Source: a virus. Taken from it: 44,910 bases of DNA. A program made the position numbers and the translations under genes. The notes under the pieces are model-generated. The model did no database searches. It worked only from the letters and a program-made list of their open reading frames with translations, and had not been told where the DNA came from. The DNA lies in IMG/VR virus record IMGVR_UViG_3300030331_004310, positions 1-44,910 of that record. One strand, 5' to 3'. Positions 23,015 to 32,200 of this stretch are shown here, in pieces. The first letter of the stretch is position 1. Each line of letters opens with the position of its first letter.

Positions 23015-23968
23015 GTGATTGACCCGAAGGCTTTGACGGCGGAGGAGTTGTCGTCAAAGGACTTTAGCAGTTATGACCCCAACGCAGAGGGGAAGTTGCT
23101 AAAGGTCTCCAAGTCTTCGTTCATCGCCTACGATTCCTGCCCCCGCAAGTATTGGTGGGAGAAGGTGCAGTTGCAAGACATTCGTCTTCCTGCGAATGAA
23201 TACATGATTCACGGTAGCGAGGTTCACACGAACCTTGAGACCATCTACGACAATTGGGAAGGACAGTCTACACTTGCCCCCCTCATCCCCGCAGAACAGC
23301 ACAACAAGAGCAACGATAACCTCGTATTCCTTGAGGAGTGCCGTATTGCAAAGTGGGGTCTTGAACACTTCATGCCCGTAGAATACGAAGAGTATAGGGC
23401 CGTGTGGGATGAGGAAAATCAATGCGTTTTGGTGGGTCTGATTGACGGCATCCTTGTTCACCCCGATGGGGGGCTGTGTATTTACGAATTGAAGACTGGC
23501 TCTTGGGGTTCTACTAAAATGAGCAAGACTCGCAAGGAGTTGTGCTACTACAAGAGGATGCTTGAGTTGATGGGCGAGACCCGACCGATTACGCATTTTG
23601 CTTACATAGCACCGGACGCAAGCAACGACAAGTATGTTGCAGAGTTGTGCGGTTGGAAAGACGACAGCGGGAGGTGGGACGAAGACCGTGTGGCTACCAG
23701 CAAGGCCGGATGGCTTGACTCAAACAGTAAGCGTGATGTTGCGATTGGTTCGGGAGGAGAGGGTCTTCTCATTATAGAGAAGGTCAATAAACGGAGCATT
23801 ACATCTTTTGAAAAAGCCTTAACGCAAAGCGTGGCTGGAATCAAAACGCACGACTGGCCTATGAAGTGGAACGACTACTTCTGCCCTGCTTGGTGCGATT
23901 TCGCTATGTCTTGCGAGAGCGAGAACAACGGTATAGACAACCTATGGGGTGATGATGATTGGATGTAA
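23015..23968 (+). CDS. PD-(D/E)XK nuclease, Cas4/RecB-like with probable Fe-S cluster
   Basis: The 317-residue protein carries the Cas4/RecB layout: SCPRKYWW with Cys42, GSEVHTNLE (His71), LVGLIDGILVHPD then CIYELKTG (catalytic Asp, Glu, Lys), and KELCYYKRML in place of the QxxxY motif. C-terminal FCPAWCDFAMSC supplies Cys290, Cys294 and Cys300, which with Cys42 can form the four-cysteine iron-sulfur cluster of this group. It likely acts as a 5'-3' exonuclease in recombination or end processing. Start GTG 23015 after GGAGGAG. No cas genes are near. Confidence 0.85.
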   Translation: MIDPKALTAEELSSKDFSSYDPNAEGKLLKVSKSSFIAYDSCPRKYWWEKVQLQDIRLPANEYMIHGSEVHTNLETIYDNWEGQSTLAPLIPAEQHNKSNDNLVFLEECRIAKWGLEHFMPVEYEEYRAVWDEENQCVLVGLIDGILVHPDGGLCIYELKTGSWGSTKMSKTRKELCYYKRMLELMGETRPITHFAYIAPDASNDKYVAELCGWKDDSGRWDEDRVATSKAGWLDSNSKRDVAIGSGGEGLLIIEKVNKRSITSFEKALTQSVAGIKTHDWPMKWNDYFCPAWCDFAMSCESENNGIDNLWGDDDWM

Positions 23969-24111
23969 TTTGTGAAGAGTGCGATGCCAAAATGTCGGTG
24001 AGCGATGAGAAGGGGATGCCTCTCATTTTGCTAACGGGGGATATTGAATACGGTAGCGAGAGGATAGCCCATTGTCGGGTATGCGGCCACCGCCGGATTC
24101 TTAAAGACTAA
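23959..24111 (+). CDS. Small zinc-ribbon protein (50 aa), TTG start
   Basis: GGTGA at 23948-23952 precedes TTG 23959, which overlaps the end of the nuclease gene. The 50-residue product is a clear zinc ribbon: ICEECDAK ... HCRVCGHRR, with two CxxC pairs about 30 residues apart. The stop is TAA 24109-24111. It would be missed by ATG-only gene calling. Confidence 0.6.
   Translation: MDVICEECDAKMSVSDEKGMPLILLTGDIEYGSERIAHCRVCGHRRILKD
24098..24107 (+). promoter_or_regulatory. Candidate archaeal TATA box
   Basis: TTCTTAAAGA, 28 nt before ATG 24128 of the primase gene, overlaps the end of the zinc-ribbon gene. It is a weaker match than the TTTATA boxes and lacks the ACAT element, but the spacing is consistent. 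Confidence 0.4.
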
Positions 24112-24127
24112 GGGGGTTCCGACATCC

Positions 24128-25120
24128 ATGCCCAAGCCAACGCCTATGCCCTTCCCTCGCCAAATCGGTTTGAAGAGGACTCGTTGTTATTCACAAGAGC
24201 AATTTGATGCCTACATCCAGCGTTTCAACGGGAAAACCGACATCTACACCAGCCTATATTCTTTCAGCGACCCCAACGATTACGACTCTGTCATAATTGA
24301 CAGGGCATGGTGGGACTTTGACATGACCGACGAATACGACATGGAGCAGGTCAAGAATGATGTTGCTACGCTCATTCAGCGTCTCGGAGACTACGATGTG
24401 CAACTCGTCGCTACGGGGCGTGGCTTTCATGTGCATCAGCGTTTTAGTCGTCCTGTCGTCGGTCGTCAATGGGCCTTCCACCTTGACCGATATGAGAGGG
24501 CTATGGCGGAGGGTCTGGTCAGCCTTGACGGTGTCGGCTATCCAGAGAAATTGACACGCGTACCTCTGACATTCAATCGCAAGCGTGGTCGCTGGGCCGT
24601 TCCCCTTGATGCAAAGCGATTTGCCACCGAGGTTCACGACTTCACTATCCCTCATTGTCGTACACCCGATATGCTGGCTCTTGACCCCTTCCGTGGCAAG
24701 GTCAGCCATACTCTCTTTGACTTGGTTCTTTGGAACGCAAACAACCCATACGAAGAGGTAGAACCTCATTACGAGACTGTGATGGTCGGACGGCATGAGG
24801 GAGAGGCCAATCTTCCTCCCTGTCTCAACCGAGCCATCCGTGTCAGCAACCCTCCGCATCATGTTCGCGTGGCTCTTGTGCAAGAAATGGCTCGTCAATT
24901 ACGGTGGTTCGCTGACCCACAGGATTTGCCACACAACGAAAAAATGGGTATCGCAGATACGATTTGTGAATACATTCAGGGTCTCGGATGGACTGACTAT
25001 CACCCTGCGATTACCAAAAGATATGTCCGTGGGATGATGGATTACAAGAATGCGCCGTCTCCTTCTTGGTATCGCAAACACAATCTATGTTCTGGCGGGG
25101 GGTGCTGGTATTGCGATTAG
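24128..25120 (+). CDS. Archaeo-eukaryotic primase with PriL-like C-terminal domain
   Basis: The 330-residue protein has the AEP catalytic motifs: WWDFDM with Asp63 and Asp65 (DxD), GRGFHVHQRF with His101/His103 (sxH) and RVPLTFNRKRGRW as third motif. The C-terminal 130 residues resemble PriL: LPPCLNRAI, an HHVRVALVQEMARQL helix and a terminal CSGGGCWYC, giving four Cys-type ligands that could hold a 4Fe-4S cluster. It would make primers for PolB. The fusion of PriS- and PriL-like parts in a short protein is typical of viral and plasmid primases. Confidence 0.8.
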   Translation: MPKPTPMPFPRQIGLKRTRCYSQEQFDAYIQRFNGKTDIYTSLYSFSDPNDYDSVIIDRAWWDFDMTDEYDMEQVKNDVATLIQRLGDYDVQLVATGRGFHVHQRFSRPVVGRQWAFHLDRYERAMAEGLVSLDGVGYPEKLTRVPLTFNRKRGRWAVPLDAKRFATEVHDFTIPHCRTPDMLALDPFRGKVSHTLFDLVLWNANNPYEEVEPHYETVMVGRHEGEANLPPCLNRAIRVSNPPHHVRVALVQEMARQLRWFADPQDLPHNEKMGIADTICEYIQGLGWTDYHPAITKRYVRGMMDYKNAPSPSWYRKHNLCSGGGCWYCD

Positions 25121-25308
25121 ACGAAGAAATACACGACATGCTGGTTCGTGCCGAAAGAGTGAGAGAGGCTTGGGTGGGCCAACTTCAAAATCTTGACAGA
25201 AGCGATAAGTCAATGGTCGCCTGTCATTTTCGCAACATCAACGCTCTTGCAGGTGTCATCAAGGGGCTACATTGGGTCTTAGGCAACGACGAAAACCCGC
25301 TATCTTAA
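25111..25308 (+). CDS. Small helical protein (65 aa), TTG start
   Basis: GGGGGGTG lies 8 nt before TTG 25111, inside the end of the primase gene. The product is helical and mildly amphipathic (EEIHDMLVRAERVREAWVG, HFRNINALAGVIKGLHWV) with no cysteine pairs. Function unknown. Confidence 0.5.
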   Translation: MRLDEEIHDMLVRAERVREAWVGQLQNLDRSDKSMVACHFRNINALAGVIKGLHWVLGNDENPLS

Positions 25309-25312
25309 ATAC
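25303..25312 (+). promoter_or_regulatory. Candidate archaeal TATA box
   Basis: CTTAAATAC, starting 30 nt before GTG 25334 of the XPF-like nuclease, at the end of the preceding gene. Matches the TATA spacing used by the other promoters in this window but has no ACAT element. Confidence 0.5.
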
Positions 25313-25333
25313 CGTTTGCGATAAGAGGACATT

Positions 25334-26041
25334 GTGATATACGCCGACGATAGAGAGAACGAGAAATTGCTCCACAAATTGTTCATGGCTGGGGGCAATC
25401 GCAAGATAGACCCGAAAGGCGATGTCATGGTAAAGAGACTGCCTCATGGAGACTATCAAATCGGTGAGTGGTTGATTGAAGCAAAGGAAATCAATGACCT
25501 CTACCGGAGCATACTTGGGATTGGGAGAAATGGAAGGACAATCAACCACCAACTTGCTGAAATGTGTGAAGTCTGCGAAGAACCATTTTTGGCTATCTAC
25601 GGAACCCAACTCAAACCATACTTCAAGGGACGAAAACCCAAAGCGGCTGAAATGTCAAGGGAAATAGCACGAATGCACCGAGTTATCAAGTCCTTCAAAA
25701 TGACTGTCTATTCGCACTTCCCCAAATTGCGAGTGATTGAATTTGCAACGATGGATGATTTCGTAGAGTGGCTCAATGTTGCTCATTTGAAGAAGCAGAT
25801 TGGTAAGACGCTGACCGTTCCTCGCAGAACTAAACACCTGCCTACAGACCCACGATTATTGGCCCTCATGGGAGTCCAAGGAATCACGGAAGAAATAGCA
25901 GAGTCTCTGCTCAAACAATACGGAAGCATACCGAATTTGCTAAAGACAAAGGTTCGCATCAAGGACTTGATGAAAATACGAGGCATCGGAAGAATAACTG
26001 CAAGACGCATCAAGAGTCTGCGTCAAGAGTGGACAGATTGA
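25334..26041 (+). CDS. XPF/ERCC4-family structure-specific nuclease
   Basis: The 235-residue protein has DDREN (5-9), GDY (39-41) and WLIEAKEINDL, the latter with Glu49, Lys51 and Asp55 of the ERKxxxD active site (Ala replaces Arg). The C-terminus is a double helix-hairpin-helix (LMGVQGITEEIAESLL, LMKIRGIGRITARRIKSL). Such enzymes cut branched DNA near ss/ds junctions and act in repair and replication-fork processing. Start GTG 25334, 30 nt after a TATA box. It is the last gene of the + strand array. Confidence 0.85.
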   Translation: MIYADDRENEKLLHKLFMAGGNRKIDPKGDVMVKRLPHGDYQIGEWLIEAKEINDLYRSILGIGRNGRTINHQLAEMCEVCEEPFLAIYGTQLKPYFKGRKPKAAEMSREIARMHRVIKSFKMTVYSHFPKLRVIEFATMDDFVEWLNVAHLKKQIGKTLTVPRRTKHLPTDPRLLALMGVQGITEEIAESLLKQYGSIPNLLKTKVRIKDLMKIRGIGRITARRIKSLRQEWTD

Positions 26042-26073
26042 TAAATCAATTCAAGAATCTCCTAAATGGGTCG

Positions 26074-26095
26074 GGGGAGGTATCATCTCCTCCTC
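26074..26095. terminator. Hairpin between the convergent gene arrays
   Basis: GGGGAGG (26074-26080) can pair with CCTCCTC (26089-26095) with one G-U pair and an 8-nt loop. It lies 33 nt after the + strand XPF gene and inside the last codons of the - strand 50-residue protein gene, so it could end transcripts in one or both directions. No long T-run follows, so the call is weak. Apart from this the 26042-26082 gap holds nothing recognisable. Confidence 0.35.
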
Positions 26096-26235
26096 TTCGG
26101 TGTGTTGGTTCGGCTCCACTTCAGCCTCCTCCGACCCACTATCCGCCATACGGTCGCACCGAAGAAGGCGTAGAAAAGCAACTCAAGGGCTACAAGTCCT
26201 GCCAAAACATAGATAGGCAGGCCATCAAACCACAT
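26083..26235 (-). CDS. Small single-span membrane protein (50 aa), late region
   Basis: The start is ATG 26235, nine bases after the stop of the tail hub gene, with GAGGTGA overlapping that stop codon. The product is 50 residues: MWFDGLP, a hydrophobic span from about residue 7 to 33 (YVLAGLVALELLFYAFFGATV) interrupted by one Glu, and a strongly basic tail (WRIVGRRRLKW ... PKRRR). A single span with Arg-rich C-terminus at the end of the late operon suggests a holin-like or membrane-anchored virion/egress factor; that is inference. Confidence 0.6.
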   Translation of the reverse strand: MWFDGLPIYVLAGLVALELLFYAFFGATVWRIVGRRRLKWSRTNTPKRRR

Positions 26236-26244
26236 TTATTCACC

Positions 26245-29200
26245 TCAATATGGAATAAATGCCTTGCTTTGCCCGTCTTGGGGGATGTTGTAGCGGCGGA
26301 GTCTGACTTCTAAGTTGTGTATTGTCAAGGTCTGATACCCCGCCGCATCGTTGCCTTGTGCTGGCTTGCGCTCTACGGTGATTTTAAGGGTGTTATTGGG
26401 CGTTTCTGCACCGTTGAGGTGGGTAGATGGCACAATGACAAAGTTCTGCCTTGCAGACCCCTTAGAAACGATTTTTGTTGTAGTAATCGTAGCCCCCGTT
26501 TCAACACATTCAATCGTTGTAGTGATTTCTGCGTTGCCACCTCCGGTTATGTCTTCAAGGGTGGTGCTTGCTATGACGCTTACAAAGCCTGTGCTTGTGT
26601 CGTTGGGAACCCTTGCGTTAATTGTGTGCGAATGCCTCTCCCCTTGCACTCCCACTTCGGGGTCGCTGATTCCTGCAAGCGAAAAGCCGTCGCTGGTTGC
26701 GATTGCCGCACCTTCACTCGTAGTCGTTGACCCTTCTATTCCATCAATCGCTCTGTCAAATGAAGACGAAACCCCCGTGTTCGCAGAACCAAGAACTCCC
26801 CAAGTGCTACCAGAGGAACCAGTATCGCTTCTAAAGTTGGCCTTACCTCTCATCAGACGATGAACAGCGTTGCTCATTTGGTTAGGCCCGAAATTTGAAT
26901 TTTGCAAAGCAACGGTTGAAGGGTCTCCATCCAATGTAGCGGCGTTTAGCAGATGCGGGACAGTTGCTACATCGCCACCAAGACTGCCTGCTGTTTCTGG
27001 CGTAGAGGGGGCGTATGGGCCTGTAGGTGAGGGAGGACGGGGCTTTGGTTTTGGTTTGTCTCCCTCTACTGGCGGTCTGCGAAGTGCCGCAACCAAGTTG
27101 TAAGCGTAATGGTCTTCTATTTTCTCAAGGCCAAGTTGCACTTTCTCTACATCTCTTGCGTTTTGAGACCAACGAACATCCTTGATAACGAGGCTCTGGC
27201 TTGTCATATCAATCAAAGCATCGGTGTAGGTGATTGTCGTTGCTGGAACCCATTTGACATCCCTCACAATATGAAGGCGGGGGGCATAGTAAGCGGCTCG
27301 CTCATCTGCAATACCGCCCATATCTGGGTATCGGCGCATACCCATCGGGAAAGCACCGCCACCAGAAGAAGTGCCTTTGCTTAGAGTGATACCGTAGGAG
27401 GACGGTAGATTTAATCCAGTATCGCCGCCTCTTAGACGAACTACATCACGCAAATAATCAAGATTTACAGAAAATGTGATACGCTCCTGTGTGGAACTGT
27501 AGGACGATGGGACTTGTATAGAAACAAATCCGTTGCTGTCCAATACGACGCTTGTTGTAGCGTGTTTTGTTAGAACATCAAGTGTTGGAGGTGTAAATGC
27601 AGGCCCAGAACCAACAGTCTCGTTGAAGTCAAAGTCGCACAAATGCAATTTGAAAGTAGTGTCTGCATAACTTGATGCTCCTGTGATTGTCTCAATAAAC
27701 ATTCGCAATTCATTTCCAGAGGTTGCGCTAACAAAAGGACAGCCATTCTGCACATAGGCTACTTGTATTGCATGGGATAGACTATTTGTTCCGTAGAAAT
27801 GGTATCGTGTTCCGTTTGCATTTACATTTGCGTTTCCAAAATGAAGTATAGTGGTTTGGCTTGCAAGAGTCGTGCCATCATAATACACCGATAGGGTATG
27901 CACACCCGAACCAATTGTGCAAGGAAGTTGATACCAGCCTGCGCTTGTGATTGCTACACGCGTTCCACCATTTCCATCAAGTCTAAATTCGGCGGTATTT
28001 GGGTCTATGGACACACCTGCATCCCTAATAATTAACTGTGCAGTCTTTGTGTAATAGGCAATAGTACCGCTACCAGAAGTCTTTGCGACTTTACTTGGAG
28101 TAAAACCAAAAGTTGCAGGAAATGATTCATCTTGTAGTTGTGCATAGGGTTCACCTGCACCAAGAGTAGCGTCTCCACTTGAAGTAGTAGCCCCACTATC
28201 AAGTGCATTTTGAATGCCACAAAAGGGATGACCACCAAGACGATTTGACCACCACGATAGGCTTTGGGAGTCATTATGGTATGCTTTTCTAAAAGTATCA
28301 GCAACATATCCAAAACGACCGTCTCCAACCATTCTGTTAATACCGTCTCTAAATGGTTCTGCTTTTATACTGACACGGGGAGTTGATTCACGATGAAACG
28401 CTTGTTTTGCTAAATCAAGTGCTTCTGATTGATTAAACAAATCTGGATGATTTAGAACTCTCCAACGAACATCTTTTGGAATTGTTGTTGGGTGGTCTAC
28501 AAATGATGCGTTTCCATTGTAATACACACGAACATTGGTAATTTTAGAACCTGTTTGTGTAGAAAGATTTGAAGTGAATAAGTTGCTGCGACTAAGCGTA
28601 ATATTTGTATCTAATGAATCCCTGAACTCCATGCGATTGTCTCTGCCCATCAACCACGATAAAGATTTGATAGCACCGCCAATTCCGCTTCCATCCTTCT
28701 CTTGCATCGTTGAAAGAATTGTTTGAATTGTCTGCCCTCTTGCATCTAACATGCTACCGAAACTATCACCATTGTTGGTGTTTTGATATGGAACATTGTT
28801 AATGTCGCTAATGCAAGGCAAAGTAGAATCCGTAGCCCAAGTATCTGCTAAATTTAAATTTTGGAAGACACGAACTTTGTCTTGCGAAAAGAAAGTTCCT
28901 TGTGCTGGACTTTTGACTGTTCCTTCCATATTCAAAATCAGACGCATACCATAAAGAGCCGCAGTTGTGTTGTAAATACGGACTTTGTCAAATGCACCAT
29001 CCACTTCATCTGCTTCTGTAGCGGCAAATTCATTAGTCTCAATGACAACTTGTGAATTTGTTGAACCTGCTGTAATGTCTGCTGTTAGTTGGTCTACAGC
29101 GTTTTTAGGGTCAGTAATCACTTCATATTCGGTAATGAAGACATTGTTAAGGAACTCCAATTCTTGACCAGAAGAATGCGTTTCAGAACCTTTGCCATTC

Positions 29201-32200
29201 CAATAGTAGTAATATGCAATTTTTTCGCTGTCTCTGTTTGAGCCACCTTCTGCGATGATAACCCCGTAGCCTGTAGTATCAAATTGAGTAGCGTCTTCCA
29301 AGTAAATTTTGCTATCTCCTATTGCGATTGGTGCTTTTAACGAAGTTCCATCATTGATAAAGAAAAGAGAATTGGGATGATGTGGAAAAATGGATTCATC
29401 ATGACTATTTTTGTAGGAACAAGTTGCTTCTTTCCAATAATTGTCAATCAAATATGGGAATCCAAATGAAGGAGTCTCAAAGTCTCCAAAGTCTACAATT
29501 CCTCCCGAATCATAACCGCTACGCCCTCCACATGCAAGAGTATTCAAATTCCAAAATCGGCTAACATCTACTACAACAAAGGAGCCTGCCTTTGTTTCCC
29601 AATTTCGCAAATGTGTTGCAAAAGGTTCTTCATTTGAACCTCCCGTAAGAGCAGACCATTTTCCGCCAGAATAAGGCTCAACATCAGCATCAAATGACCA
29701 AATATCTGCATCTTCTCCAATCTTTAATTCTGCGAATACATCTGGATTTCCCATCTGGTCTACTTGGTCAGCAAAAGTGAGGTTGAGTTGGTAATTTTCA
29801 TTTGTTGGAAGCATAAGACCAAAGTCATTCTGACGAAAGCCTCCATCTGCATTTGCTGTTCCATCATTTCGCATATCGGCCCAACCAACAAAACAATGCT
29901 TATACCCGTTGCTTTCATCAACTTGTCGTAAATTGTAAATCGTATGTTCTGGTTTCCATGTTCTTTTCAATCCTTTAACACCGCTGATTGTGCAACCGCC
30001 AGAATATATTCTTTTTCCTGTTCTATTTGCTCCACCATCAGCAAAAGCAGAACTGGCAATCGTCGTTGCAACTATTTGGTCTGGGTCATTATTGACACGC
30101 CCTCCACCATCAGACCATCCTCCATCATTCAATGCTCTTGCTTGCAAAAACGCATAGCCATCACGGGTTCCTCTAAAACCTGTAATTTTTCTTGTTTTGT
30201 AGGTTTTTGAAGTAGGTATTGCTGTGATTGTATGAATGCCATCAAGGTCGGGGAAACCAAAGCCTTCATGCACAATCATTTGACCAAGTTCAAAACCATG
30301 ATTTCCAGCCAACTCAAATCTTTTATTGGATGTGTCCCATGTAAAAGAAGAAGGAGTTGTAATAGCAGATGGATTAGAAATCGCATTTGCAATAACAAAT
30401 TGCGTTTCTCCTGTTTGCGTATCTATCAAATCAACAATAAATTCTTTGATGCCTCGCGATTTTATGGAGTACCACATTCCCGGTTCGTCAAATGAAATAG
30501 TAGTATCTCCTGCATCAACAGATGATGCAAGACCTGTCCAGTTGTTTGAGCCATCTGAATTTATCCATGATAGACGAGCCGCTTGTGTTGCATTTAGAGG
30601 ATGTTGCAAAGCAGACCCTTTGCCTGCTCTGTAAAATGGCTCTGGATGAATAACGCCAAAGCGAGCCTTGAACCATGTAGATTGAGGTAAGTCTCGCATC
30701 CAGCGAGCATGTGCTACACGAAATTGCACACGGTCATATTCTGTTTGATTTGGAGGGTTGGAAAATCCATGTCGGACAATCGCAGGATTTTTGGGAGGAG
30801 TGTTTGTTGCTCCATTCCATGTTGAATAGTTGTAAGCAGAAATAACAGGAGTAGCAACTGATATATTAGAAATGGTATCAATGTGAAATGTAGTTGTTGT
30901 AGGAACTGCTTGGACTACTACTTCAAGTAATTGATGATTATTGGGTGATTGACCTTGGTTTGTATCAAGAATTAAACTTATCGTGTCTCCAATTGATAGA
31001 CCATGTGCAGAACTACTGGTAAGTTGCCATCTTTTACCTCCTTTGTCATTTCCAATAAAGGTGCTATTTCCTGCGCTTGGGCAAGTAAAAATGCGCCCAT
31101 CTGTTGTCGCCGCTGAAGAATCTGTTATTCGCAAAACCACAAGGTCTTTTCCTTGGCTTGCTGTTCTTCCTGCTGTATATTCATAACGAATTGTTGCAAT
31201 AGGATAGTCTCCATCGTAAGCAGTCCCTACTAATTTTATAGTGTCTCCAACAGCATAACCACGATAAGCAGAACCACTTTGAGTGCTTACACCATCATAA
31301 GCGATGTAAATATCCCGTGTTCCTGATAGGCTACGAATATAAAGAATATCTTCAATTTCTACATTTGTTGATGCTCTAAAGCCCATCCATTGATTTTCAA
31401 CATCATTTGGGCCATTTTCATCTTCGTTGATATACATTTGAATCAAAGAAGAAGAAAATAAAGATTGACGACCTCCCAATATATTGCTATATCTTGAGTG
31501 TTCTTCTTGGTCATTTCTTGTAAATCCTAAACTGTTTTGTTTGTATTTCATGTGTCCAATACCAAATAGCAACAAATTGCTAATTGCTGTTGTTTCATGG
31601 CTTTTTTTATCAATAGTAGCGGCCATTGAAATATGATTGTTCAAAGAAAAAAAAGCATTTTGACCAAGTTCCCAAATTGGAAGTGTTCTTCCAAGCACAC
31701 CAAAAGAGTCTCTTGCTCTTATTTTTGTTGATATTGTTCTTGCAACAGTATTTTGTGCATGTTCTACACTTTCAATATGTCCTGTCCAAATTGGGCGGTC
31801 TTCCCCCGATTCAAACATTAGCAAACGCCATTCTGTTGAATCAGAACCAGTTGTTAGGGGAGCAAGAGTAAAATTATTTTCGTCATCTAAAACCGTTATT
31901 TCAGCAGAAGACACTTGATTTGCACCATAATTTATGTTAAAAGATTGCACAGGAGGAAGAATCAAGTGGTTTCCATCAAATTTGTTAGTAAGGGGTAAAG
32001 CAACTCCTACACGGTCAAGAAGGGTTGATACGCACACATAGTCATCAGAACCATGCGCCCAAGTTAAATCCAATGACCAACCTATTGCCGTAGGCATGTT
32101 GTGTCCTGAAATATTTATTGAGCCTTGAGCGAATTGAGTTGTGCTACCATTTGCATAAGCCTTCCATTGATTTGTTGTAAAATCTGGAACAACCTCAATA

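Noticed and set aside
26029-26313. Open + strand frame of 94 codons at the end of the XPF gene
   Set aside because: It overlaps the coupled - strand 50-residue gene and the end of the hub gene, has no ribosome binding site of the local type, and its product is low-complexity and Pro-rich.
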